Positions 1 through 6,893 of a DNA stretch of 15,172 nt are shown here, piece after piece. The notes beneath the pieces were generated by a model. That model did not search any database, was not told the origin of the DNA, and saw nothing but the letters and a program-made list of their open reading frames with translations. The stretch lies in contig JBQTIU010000069.1 of NCBI GenBank assembly GCA_052387815.1, forward strand, positions 1 through 15,172. Direction: 5' to 3'. Within the stretch, counting starts at the first letter, position 1, and each line of letters starts with the position of its first letter. Both the position numbers and the translations under genes were made by a program. This DNA is from JBQTIU01 sp052387815 (GTDB taxonomy: Bacteria; Pseudomonadota; Alphaproteobacteria; CACIAM-22H2).

Positions 1-2
1 GG

Positions 3-944
3 CAGTACATACAGGAGGCCCGCCTTTTCGCCTCCGGGATGGGAATCCCGCTTTTCGTGCTCTACTACGTGGCCCTATTCATGGCCGTGTTCATCGACCC
101 CTGCGCCGAGGCTTACCCGGGCGGCTAAACGCCGATCCCCTGCATCCAGTGCAACCGCACGGTCAAGTTCCGCGACCTCGTCGCCACGGCCAAGGAGCTC
201 GGCGCGGCCGCCCTCGCCACCGGGCACTACGTGCGCCGGGTCGACGGCGCGGGCGGCCCGGAGCTCCACCGCGCCGCCGACCCGGCGCGCGACCAGAGCT
301 ATTTCCTGTTCGCGACCACCCGCGATCAGCTCGACTTCGTGCGCTTTCCCTTGGGCGGCTTGCCGAAGGATGAGACCCGCGCCATCGCCCGGCGCTTCGG
401 CTTGCCGGTGGCCGCCAAGCCGGACAGCCAGGATATCTGCTTCGTCCCCGCCGGCCGCTACGCAGGCGTCGTCGCCAGGCTGCGTCCCGAGGCCGCCTTA
501 GCCGGCGACATCGTGCACGTCGACGGGACCGTGCTCGGCCGGCACGACGGCATCATCGGCTACACGGTCGGGCAGCGGCGCGGCCTCGGGCTAGGCGGGA
601 GCGAGCCGCTCTATGTCGTGCGCCTGGAGCCGGCGGCGCGGCGCGTCGTCGTCGGCCCGCGCACGGCGCTGGCGCGGGGCGAGGTCGCGCTGGCCGGCGT
701 CAACTGGCTGGGCGAGGGCGAACCGCCCGCGGACGGACTCGCGGTCGAGGTCAAGCTGCGCTCGACCAGCGCGCCCATCCCGGCCATGCTTTACGCGCTC
801 CCGGGCGGGCAGGCGCGCGTCGGCCTCGGCCGCCCCGAGGCGGGCGTGGCACCGGGCCAGGCGTGCGTGTTCTACCTCGGCGCGCGCGTCCTGGGCGGCG
901 GCTGGATCGCGAGGGCCGGGGAGGGGCATGGCCCAATCCTATGA
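3..944 (+). CDS. mnmA: tRNA-specific 2-thiouridylase MnmA, 5'-truncated by the window edge, with an in-frame stop
   Basis: MnmA thiolates U34 of the tRNAs for Lys, Glu and Gln in the cytoplasm, using ATP and a sulfur relay. The frame is recognised by PIPCIQCN then TVKF around 132-170 (QCN holds the nucleophilic Cys), by ATGHYVRR, by DQSYFLF, by FPLGGLPK, by PDSQDICF (second catalytic Cys) and by GYTVGQRRGLG. The N-terminal PP-loop ATPase part lies outside the window. The same frame continues upstream of 129 with recognisable homology (IQEARLF, GIP, then FVL), but it is degenerate and carries TAA at 126-128, where the family normally has Glu of GET. The first ATG after the stop (231) would exclude the nucleophilic Cys. 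The gene is therefore either inactivated or spoiled by sequence errors near a contig end. Its stop overlaps the next start by 17 bases, which suggests co-transcription. Identity is secure; integrity is not. Confidence 0.88.
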
Positions 945-1813
945 CGCGCTCGTTATCGGCGCTGGCCATAACGGCTTGGTCTGCGCCGCCTATCTGGCAC
1001 GCGGCGGATTGAAGGTTTGCGTGCTCGAGCGCCGCGCGGTCATCGGCGGCGCCGCGGTGACCGAGGAAGTGTGGCCCGGCTACCGGGTTTCGGTCTGCTC
1101 CTGCGTCATGAGCCTGTTGCAGCCGCGCATCATCCGCGAGCTCGAGCTCGAGCGCCACGGCTTCAAGGTGTTGCCGGCCAACAACCTGTTCGTGCCCTTC
1201 CCCGACGGATGCTATTTCATCTACTGGGACGACCAGCGCAAGACCTGCGCCGAGATCGCCAAGTTCTCGAGGAAAGACGCCGAGGCCTTCCCGCTGTTCG
1301 ATGCTCATCTCCACGACGCGGCGAAGATCGTGCGCGATCTGCTGTGGGTGACGCCGCCCAACCCAACGACCTGGCGCTGGAAAGCCGTCAAGGAGACGCT
1401 CAAACTGCTGTGGCGCTTCCGCAAGGTCGGCGGCAAGCTGTTCCGCTTCGCCGACCTCATGACCCAGAGCGTCAGCGACTACCTCGACGGCTGGTTCGAG
1501 TCCGAGGAGCTGAAGGCGGTGCTCGCCTACTATGGCTCGATCGGCACCTTCGCGGGACCGAAATCTCCCGGCACGGCCTACGTGCTGCTGCACCACGTCA
1601 TGGGCGAGCACGAGGGCGCCGGCGGCTGGGGGTTCGTGCGCGGCGGCATGGGCGCGATCAGTGAGGCGATCGCCGCCTCGGCGCGCGAGAAGGGGGCCGT
1701 CATCCGCACCGGCGCGCCGATCGAGCGCATCCTGGTGCGCGCGGGACGCGCGGTGGGCGTCAGGCTCGCCACCGGCGAGGAGATCGCGGCCAAGCGGGTC
1801 GCCTCCAACGCCA
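928..1813 (+). pseudogene. FAD-dependent oxidoreductase (PYROXD2/phytoene desaturase-like), C-terminus lost
   Basis: This is the N-terminal portion of a flavoprotein amine oxidase/phytoene-desaturase-type protein. It starts with MAQSYDALVIGAGHNG: a Rossmann GxGxxG at residues 11-16, followed by Glu34 in VLERR, which would bind the FAD ribose. GGAAVTEEVWPGYRVS and the later GGMGAISEAIA and VASNA segments match the family. Family members usually have about 530 residues; only about 295 native residues are present here. After ASNA at about 1812 the reading frame enters transketolase sequence out of frame and stops at 2403, so a translated product would be 491 residues with about 196 foreign ones. 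The loss removes the C-terminal half, so function is unlikely. The start at 928 overlaps the mnmA stop. The substrate of this family in bacteria is not established. Confidence 0.8.
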
Positions 1814-2428
1814 ACGCACGATTCCATCGGGCTGGGCGAGGACGGACCGACCCATCAGCCGGTCGAGCACCTGGCCGCGCTCCGGGCCATGCCCAACTTG
1901 TACGTGTTCCGCCCGGCCGACACCGTCGAGACGGCGGAGTGCCGGGAGTTTGCGTTGGCTGCCAAGGAAACGCCGTCGGTACTGGCGCTGAGCCGCCAGA
2001 ACCTGCCGGCGGTGCGACTGGCGCCTGCCGGCGAAAACCTTTGCGCGCGCGGCGCCTATGTTCTGGCGCCGGCAGAAGGCGGGCGCCGGGTGACGCTGCT
2101 CGCCTCCGGGTCCGAGGTCGCCATCGCGCTCGAGGCCCGCGAGCTCTTGCAGCGCGAGGGCGTCGGAACGGCGGTCGTCTCGATGCCGTGTTGGGAGCTG
2201 TTCGACCAACAGGACCCGGCCCACCGGGAGACCGTACTGGGACCCGGCAGCTTGCGGGTTGGCATCGAAGCGGCCGCGCCGTTCGGCTGGCAGCGCTGGC
2301 TCGGCGCCAACGGCGTCTTCGTCGGCATGACCGGCTTCGGCGCCTCGGCGCCGGCCAAGGATCTCTGCGCTCATTTCAACATCACGGCGCAAGCGGTCGT
2401 TGAAGCCGCGCGTCGGCGTGCCGCTTGA
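1814..2428 (+). pseudogene. tkt: Transketolase, C-terminal fragment only
   Basis: Transketolase moves two-carbon units between sugar phosphates in the pentose phosphate and Calvin pathways, using thiamine diphosphate. Only the end of the protein is here. It begins at THDSIGLGEDGPTHQPVEHL, the hallmark segment of the pyrimidine-binding domain, and runs through NLYVFRPAD, ALSRQNLP and LASGSEVAIALEA to GFGASAPAKDLCAHF and the stop. This is about 204 of roughly 660 residues. The thiamine-diphosphate-binding N-terminal domain and most of the second domain are absent. The frame is open upstream of the join, but that part reads antisense-like sequence from the oxidoreductase in the wrong frame. No start codon or ribosome binding site belongs to the fragment. 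The aldolase gene follows 26 bases later, the usual kind of carbon-metabolism neighbour, so the right side of the join looks like native context. Confidence 0.88.
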
Positions 2429-2442
2429 AACTCGTTCGATCC

Positions 2443-2449
2443 AAGGAGG
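2443..2449 (+). promoter_or_regulatory. Strong ribosome binding site deciding the aldolase start
   Basis: AAGGAGG, a near-perfect Shine-Dalgarno, lies five bases before ATG 2455. An alternative in-frame TTG at 2425 would overlap the transketolase stop and place this element inside the coding region, so ATG 2455 is preferred. Confidence 0.85.
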
Positions 2450-2454
2450 AGGAG

Positions 2455-3495
2455 ATGGCCTCGATTTCCGCAGAGCAACTTTCAAGCACCGCCCAGGCAT
2501 TGGTCGCCGACGGCAAGGGCATCCTCGCCGCTGACGAAAGTACCGCGACCTGCACCCAGCGCTTCGACAAGCTCGGGATTGCCTCGAGCGAGACCACTCG
2601 GCGCGACTACCGCGAGATGTTGTTCGGCACCCCGGGGCTGGGCGAGTTCATCAGTGGGACGATCCTTTACGACGAGACGATCCGCCAGAGCGCGCGCGAC
2701 GGGACGCCGTTGGCGGCGCTGTTGAGTCGCCAGGGGATCATCCTCGGCATCAAGGTGGATACCGGCGCCAAGCCGCTCGCCGGCGCGCCCGCCGAGAAGG
2801 TGACCGAAGGTCTGGATGGCTTGCGCGAGCGCGTGGCGGAGTACCATCGGCTGGGCGCCCGCTTCGCCAAGTGGCGGGCGGTGATCGCCATCGGGCTGGG
2901 GATTCCGACCCGCTACTGCCTCGAGGCCAACGCCCATGCGCTGGCCCGCTATGCCCGGCTCTGTCAGGACGGCTGCCTGGTGCCGATCGTCGAACCGGAA
3001 GTGCTGATGGACGGCGACCACGACATCGACCGCTGCGACGAGGTCACGATCGCCACATTGCATACTACCTTCCATGCCTTGCACGAGCAGGGCGTCGTGC
3101 TCGAGGGCATTCTTCTCAAGCCTAGCATGGTGATCTCCGGCAAGGGCTGCCCGCGTCAGGCCGGCGTCAAGGAGGTGGCGGAGCGCACGGTGCGGTGCCT
3201 GCGCGGCGCCGTCCCCGCCGCCGTGCCGGGCATCGTGTTCCTCTCCGGCGGCCAGAGCGATGAGGTCGCGACCGCCCACCTCAACGCCATGAACGCGATG
3301 GCCGTTCGGCATCCCTGGAAGCTCAGCTTCTCGTATGGGCGCGCCTTGCAGGACTTGGCCATGAAGCGGTGGAAGGGCGCGGCCGAGAACGCGGCTTCCG
3401 CGCAGCAGGCGCTCTACGTGCGCGCCAAGCTCAATAGCGCGGCGTGCCGGGGCGCCTACGGGGCGGACATGGAGAAGGAACTGCGGGCCGCCTGA
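2455..3495 (+). CDS. fba: Class I fructose-bisphosphate aldolase
   Basis: This cytoplasmic enzyme cleaves or forms fructose 1,6-bisphosphate from dihydroxyacetone phosphate and glyceraldehyde 3-phosphate (glycolysis, gluconeogenesis, Calvin cycle). The 346-residue protein is the eukaryotic-like class I type, a TIM barrel that uses a Schiff-base lysine and no metal. Visible active-site segments are ILAADEST (Asp27), GIKVD (Lys100), AKWRAV (Lys139), VEPE (Glu180, Glu182) and LLKPSMV with the Schiff-base Lys222. SGGQS and SFSYGRALQ also match the phosphate-binding C-terminal region. The length fits the family (about 340-360). The gene is complete, with an excellent ribosome binding site, and follows the transketolase remnant, consistent with a sugar-phosphate operon. 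No frameshifts are seen. Assignment is very secure. Confidence 0.96.
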   Translation: MASISAEQLSSTAQALVADGKGILAADESTATCTQRFDKLGIASSETTRRDYREMLFGTPGLGEFISGTILYDETIRQSARDGTPLAALLSRQGIILGIKVDTGAKPLAGAPAEKVTEGLDGLRERVAEYHRLGARFAKWRAVIAIGLGIPTRYCLEANAHALARYARLCQDGCLVPIVEPEVLMDGDHDIDRCDEVTIATLHTTFHALHEQGVVLEGILLKPSMVISGKGCPRQAGVKEVAERTVRCLRGAVPAAVPGIVFLSGGQSDEVATAHLNAMNAMAVRHPWKLSFSYGRALQDLAMKRWKGAAENAASAQQALYVRAKLNSAACRGAYGADMEKELRAA

Positions 3496-3539
3496 GCCCG
3501 GTTCGAATTGACGGGCGGCGGCGCGCGCCCGCCGTTACC

Positions 3540-3676
3540 TAAGAGTCCGTTTCGAAACTCGAAGCGCGGCTGTGCCTTGACTCTGGTAGTCCTTCATAAC
3601 GCTCTAAAGCCGGCGATCTCCCAGGCGTTCGGGCGTCGGTTTCGGACCTGATGATGAGTTTCGAAACGGCCTCTAA
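3540..3676. mobile_element. MITE-like element with 18-bp inverted repeats and TAA target duplication
   Basis: The left end GAGTCCGTTTCGAAACTC (3543-3560) and right end GAGTTTCGAAACGGCCTC (3656-3673) are inverted copies with a single mismatch. The element between the outer ends is 131 bp with no coding potential. TAA flanks both sides (3540-3542 and 3674-3676), as a 3-bp target duplication would. GAG-type termini plus a TNA-type duplication are typical of IS5-family groups such as IS1031/IS427, so I infer a non-autonomous derivative mobilised by such a transposase. No transposase is in the window. The rest of 3496-3864 shows no gene; a GC-rich hairpin at 3512-3531 follows the aldolase stop but lacks a T-run. 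Confidence 0.72.
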
Positions 3677-3864
3677 GTCTGCGCGGTTAGCGGGTGGGGC
3701 GCGGGGCCATCCGGCGAGCGAAGCGCCCCGTCGCGAGCAGGCTAGTGAACCGGTGTGAGGTATCGGAGCGCACGAGTGATTGGTTGCGTCATGACTCCGC
3801 TATCCTTGCGGGACCGGCGCCGATCCATTTTCATGGCCGCCGCACTCTGACGGTTCCTCGTCTC

Positions 3865-5229
3865 ATGTATCTGAAGCCGGTTGCGAGGCTGATTCGCTCG
3901 CCCTTCGCCGCTGTGGTCCTGCGGCCGTGGTTCGACCGCGCCGCCCTCGCCGTGCTCGCCAAATGGGTGTTTCCGGCCTGGCGCCTGTGGGCCGCGGCCG
4001 AGGCGGGCGGCTTCGACCTGGCCCGTGTCCTCGCCGCCAATCCTCGGCTCGTGACCGCCGGCAGGGGTGCGCGCCGTCTGGCGCGAAGGCTGGCTCGGGT
4101 GCAGCGGCTCAAGGGTTGCGCCGCCGACGCCGAGGCGCGCTGGGATGCCCTGTTCTTCGACGGCGCCCACGCAACTGAAGCGGCGCGGCTCGAGGCCGAC
4201 CGCGCGCGCCGCGCCGGCGCGCGGGCGCTGTTGGCGAGCCATATGTGGTTTGCCAAGCACGCCTACCGCGCGGCCGTCGAGGCCGTCCTATGGAATGTGC
4301 CCTCGCAGGCCGAGGTCGAGACCGAGTTCGGCCGTTTCCTCGATGCGCCCGCGCTCGCCTTCCTGCCGCCTGATCCGCTGCCGGCCGTTGAGGCGTCGGC
4401 GCGGATCGCGACGGGCTGCGGCATCGAGTATGCGCTGCGCTTCCGCTCGCCCTCGCCGTGGATCATGGAGCCGGGTTTTGCGCGCGTGATCGAGCCCGCG
4501 GGCGCCATGGACCCGCCGACGCTCATCCAATGCCACGGCGTGGCGGTGGAGGCCGAAACCTTGGGCGCGGGGCTCGACGAGGTGCTGGGGCTGGTCGAGA
4601 AGGGCGTGCGCCTGGTGCGTCCGGTGGCGCCGTGGCATGGCCGAAGGCGCCTTGCCGGCACCTGGAGCGGCGAGCCGTTTCTCTCTCGCGTGCCGCTCGG
4701 GAGCATCGCGCTGCTCGCGGGCCTGGTGCGCGAGGTCGGCGTGCTGGTCGGCTGGAGCCGCGCGACCAGCCGCGGCAAGGTGGCGATCGGCGGCATCAGC
4801 CTGGGCGCGCTCGCCGCGCAGCTGGCGGCGATCCACATGGAGGGCTGGCCCCAGCGGCTGCGCAGCGATGCGGCTCTCCTAGTCGGCATCAGCGACCGGC
4901 TCGACCGCCTCGCCTTCGAAGGCGCGCTCGCGCGCGCGCTCGGCATGGACCGGGCGCTTGACGGCGCCGGCTGGACGCCCGGCAAGCTGCAACCCTGGCG
5001 GGCCTTGAGCGACCCCCAAGGCAAGCCCGCGCTCGACCCCGCGGCGATCGTGATGGCGCTTGGCACCGCCGACGACATCACACCCTACGATGGCGGGCTG
5101 GCGCTGGCCGATGCCTGGGGCGTGCCGGAGCCGAACCGCTTCCGCCGCCGCCAGGGGCATTTCAGTCTCGCCCTCGGCCTGATCCGCGACGACGCGCCGC
5201 TGCGCCGCCTGGCGGCGATCCTGGGGTGA
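3865..5229 (+). CDS. Alpha/beta-hydrolase superfamily protein, ABHD18-like
   Basis: This is a 454-residue protein with an alpha/beta-hydrolase core in its second half. The nucleophile elbow is GGISLGA with Ser312. Candidate acids are Asp403/Asp404 in GTADDITPYD, and the candidate His is His432 in RQGHFSLAL, in the correct order for a Ser-Asp-His triad. The segment PPTLIQCHGVAVEAE followed by VRPVAPWHGRRR resembles the oxyanion-strand and following-strand region of the ABHD18 (DUF2048) family. The N-terminal 180 residues are helical and alanine/arginine rich, with no clear signal peptide. The frame is open from 3694, but ATG 3865 gives a natural N-terminus (MYLKPVARLIRSP); no strong ribosome binding site supports either choice. 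The substrate is unknown. The gene stands alone between the MITE and the tRNA gene, so context gives no clue. Confidence 0.7.
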   Translation: MYLKPVARLIRSPFAAVVLRPWFDRAALAVLAKWVFPAWRLWAAAEAGGFDLARVLAANPRLVTAGRGARRLARRLARVQRLKGCAADAEARWDALFFDGAHATEAARLEADRARRAGARALLASHMWFAKHAYRAAVEAVLWNVPSQAEVETEFGRFLDAPALAFLPPDPLPAVEASARIATGCGIEYALRFRSPSPWIMEPGFARVIEPAGAMDPPTLIQCHGVAVEAETLGAGLDEVLGLVEKGVRLVRPVAPWHGRRRLAGTWSGEPFLSRVPLGSIALLAGLVREVGVLVGWSRATSRGKVAIGGISLGALAAQLAAIHMEGWPQRLRSDAALLVGISDRLDRLAFEGALARALGMDRALDGAGWTPGKLQPWRALSDPQGKPALDPAAIVMALGTADDITPYDGGLALADAWGVPEPNRFRRRQGHFSLALGLIRDDAPLRRLAAILG

Positions 5230-5274
5230 ACGTGAGAGGGACGGCGATCCCTCAACGCATCGCAAGGCGCGGCC

Positions 5275-5304
5275 TTGACAGCGCGCGCCGGCCAAGCCTA
5301 TAGG
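5275..5304 (+). promoter_or_regulatory. Sigma-70 promoter of the tRNA-Met gene
   Basis: TTGACA at 5275-5280 and TATAGG at 5299-5304 are separated by 18 bases. Transcription would begin near 5311, about 45 bases before the mature tRNA. The discriminator is GC-rich, as at stable-RNA promoters under stringent control. Assignment is by sequence match and position only. Confidence 0.7.
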
Positions 5305-5356
5305 CGAGCGCTTCCGCGACGGGATATACTCGCGGGCGGTCCATCGGCATGCTTGT

Positions 5357-5431
5357 GGCGGCGTAGCTCAGTGGTAGAGCAGGGGAATCATAATCCCTTG
5401 GTCGGGGGTTCGAATCCCTCCGCCGCTACCA
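5357..5431 (+). tRNA. tRNA-Met (anticodon CAT), elongator type
   Basis: The 75-base gene folds as a complete cloverleaf. It has a 7-bp acceptor GGCGGCG/CGCCGCT with a G1-U72 wobble, the D arm GCTC-AGTGGTA-GAGC, the anticodon arm GGGGA-ATCATAA-TCCCT with CAT at 5389-5391, the T arm GGGGG-TTCGAAT-CCCTC, discriminator A and an encoded CCA. It lacks the initiator hallmarks (C1/A72 mismatch and three G-C pairs at the base of the anticodon stem), so it is not tRNA-fMet. A CAT anticodon can also belong to tRNA-Ile2 modified with lysidine; the overall sequence resembles alphaproteobacterial elongator tRNA-Met more closely, but this is from memory. Confidence 0.92.
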
Positions 5432-5444
5432 ACACGACGTGCGA

Positions 5445-5459
5445 CGCCGATCATCGGCG
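5445..5459. terminator. Possible hairpin terminator between convergent tRNA and hicB
   Basis: CGCCGA-TCA-TCGGCG forms a 6-bp GC-rich stem 14 bases after the tRNA and 12 bases before the hicB stop on the other strand. No T-run follows on either strand, so it is only a candidate, possibly bidirectional. Confidence 0.3.
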
Positions 5460-5470
5460 CGACTCGCTCT

Positions 5471-5887
5471 TCAGGCCGCCTCGGCGACGTCGACCACGAG
5501 GCGCTTGCCGAGCGCCGCCAGCGCCGCCTCGACCTGTCCGATGTGCGAGCGGTGATCGAGGTCGAGAAGGCGTCGAACCGCGCCCTCGGAGACGCCGAGG
5601 CGCATGCCGAGCGCGGTGTTGGAGATGCCGGTCTCTTGCCTCGCGGTGTACAGCGCCAGCTTCGCGGCGACCAGCGGCGGAACGCAGACGACCTCGCGGC
5701 CCGCGACGGCCGCGGGATCGCGCCCGGCCTCGACGTAGCCGCCGAGCGCCGCGACCAGCGCGTCGGCAGCGGCGTCGAGCGCAGCCGCGCGCCTCGCCGC
5801 TCCGGTGATCGCCTCCGGCACGTCGGGGAAGGTGGCGACGTAGCCGTCACGGCCGCGCTTCAGTGCGATGGGGTACAGGTAGCGCAT
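5471..5887 (-). CDS. hicB: HicB-family antitoxin
   Basis: This 138-residue protein matches HicB antitoxins, which bind and inhibit the HicA mRNA interferase and repress their own promoter. The N-terminus MRYLYPIALKRGRDGYVATFPDVPEA is the typical partial RNase-H-like fold opening (strand, then GYVATFPDVP), followed by ITGA and a helix. The C-terminal part, TGISNTALGMRLGVSEGAVRRLLDL, reads as a helix-turn-helix for DNA binding. The gene is complete and begins 3 bases after the stop of a hicA remnant on the same strand, the normal hicA-hicB order. Because hicA appears broken, this is probably an orphan antitoxin. The frame is intact, so it may be recent or retained for regulation. Confidence 0.88.
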   Translation of the reverse strand: MRYLYPIALKRGRDGYVATFPDVPEAITGAARRAAALDAAADALVAALGGYVEAGRDPAAVAGREVVCVPPLVAAKLALYTARQETGISNTALGMRLGVSEGAVRRLLDLDHRSHIGQVEAALAALGKRLVVDVAEAA

Positions 5888-5890
5888 CGC

Positions 5891-6055
5891 TCATCCCTCC
5901 TTGAGATCGTCGAGCCTCAGCCCGATCTGCTTCAGCATCGCGTGCAGCGTGCCCGTCGGCAGATCGCCTGGGTGCATCGAGACGGTCGCGAAGCGGTCGC
6001 CGACGCGACCGGAGCGCGAGACCGATGCGGGAACCGCACGCCCGCCGCGGTTCGC
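5891..6055 (-). pseudogene. hicA: hicA toxin remnant
   Basis: The last 34 codons encode RFATVSMHPGDLPTGTLHAM followed by LKQIGLRLDDLKEG, the clear C-terminal half of a HicA mRNA interferase (HPGDLPTGTL..ILKQ is diagnostic). The upstream part in this frame no longer looks like HicA. The expected first helix and the GSH motif with the catalytic histidine are missing. In the neighbouring frame, ACGSR appears about where GSH is expected, which suggests a frameshift pair plus a His-to-Arg change. No ATG, GTG or TTG is positioned for a full-length product; a purine-rich GGGAAGG precedes an ATC. The 3' end of the TPR gene lies at 6076. The left boundary of the remnant is approximate. The toxin is probably inactive. 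Confidence 0.62.
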
Positions 6056-6075
6056 AGCGCCGATGGTTTCCTTCC

Positions 6076-6651
6076 CTAAAGCGTACCGCGCTCGAGCCGG
6101 CGGATGTACTCGAGGCCAAGCAGGGCGGGGAGATAATCGGCGCTGTACTCGAGTGCCCGCTCGAAGGCGCGCTTGGCCTCGGCAGAATTGCCCTGCATCA
6201 ATAGGATGCGGCCCATGTTGGCGTGGGGGAACTGGTAGCAGCAGTAGCGCTTCGACCGCGCCGCCTTCTCGAGCCACGGGATCGCCTGGTCAGGCCGCCC
6301 GAGCTCGATGAGATAGACGCCGATGTCGTTGTAGGGGTTGCCGAAGTCGGGATCGAGGGGGATCGCTTTCTGGGCCGCCGCGATCGCTTCTTCGAGCCTG
6401 CCGAGGTGGCTCAGCGACCAGCCGAGGAAGGTGTGGCCCTCGGCGGTGGGGTGGACCTCGATGGAGCGGCGAAAGAATTCGACCGCCCTCTCGTACTCGC
6501 CGAGGAGGTGAAGGAGATACCCCTGCTGCCAGAACTCCATAGCGCGCCCGAGCCGCGGGTCCTGCCCGCGCTCGTCTGCCGGCAGCGACCCGGGTGCCGC
6601 CAAGAGCACGAGCAGCAGCAGGACGATCCTCATGACTCGCCACAGGACCAT
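6076..6651 (-). CDS. Exported tetratricopeptide-repeat protein
   Basis: This is a 191-residue TPR protein with an N-terminal hydrophobic segment: residues 7-20 (MRIVLLLLVLLAAP) follow a basic start and end at LPA, a plausible signal peptidase I site near residue 25. Four TPR-like helical pairs follow at about residues 37-70, 71-104, 105-137 and 142-175, with typical spacing such as GHTFLGWSLSHLGRLEEAI and LDPDFGNPYNDIGVYLIELG. TPRs bind proteins, and here the site would be the periplasm. I chose ATG 6651 because GGGGAGG lies five bases upstream; an internal ATG at 6633 and a longer frame from 6738 are alternatives. It is followed by the hicA remnant on the same strand. Partner unknown. Confidence 0.82.
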   Translation of the reverse strand: MVLWRVMRIVLLLLVLLAAPGSLPADERGQDPRLGRAMEFWQQGYLLHLLGEYERAVEFFRRSIEVHPTAEGHTFLGWSLSHLGRLEEAIAAAQKAIPLDPDFGNPYNDIGVYLIELGRPDQAIPWLEKAARSKRYCCYQFPHANMGRILLMQGNSAEAKRAFERALEYSADYLPALLGLEYIRRLERGTL

Positions 6652-6893
6652 CCGGTCCTCCCCCCACCGCTTGACCGCGCAACAGTCAAGGGGTGGGTCG
6701 AAAAGCAACCTCGGTTGTAATACCAAAAATTGGCGCACGCCAGATAGGCGACACCGCGACCGCGGCAGGACACCCTTTGAGCTCTATCGCGCCCAGGCCA
6801 CGCAAGTCCAGGGCCGTCATGAGCGGCGGGTTCGCGTCGGTCTTGCGCGCATGGCCCCGCTGACACGCGGGAACGCGGCCGGCGCGAAGGGCG

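Noticed and set aside
613..927. Extension of the oxidoreductase frame into mnmA
   Set aside because: The sequence is an arginine/serine-rich shadow of mnmA; the family start with the FAD-binding motif is at 928.
1814..2428. A designed-by-nature fusion enzyme of oxidoreductase and transketolase
   Set aside because: The join is out of frame and both partners lack essential domains, so a functional fusion is not supported.
3512..3531. GC-rich hairpin after the aldolase as an intrinsic terminator
   Set aside because: The stem is only six base pairs with a GC-rich loop and no T-run follows, so I did not list it as a terminator.
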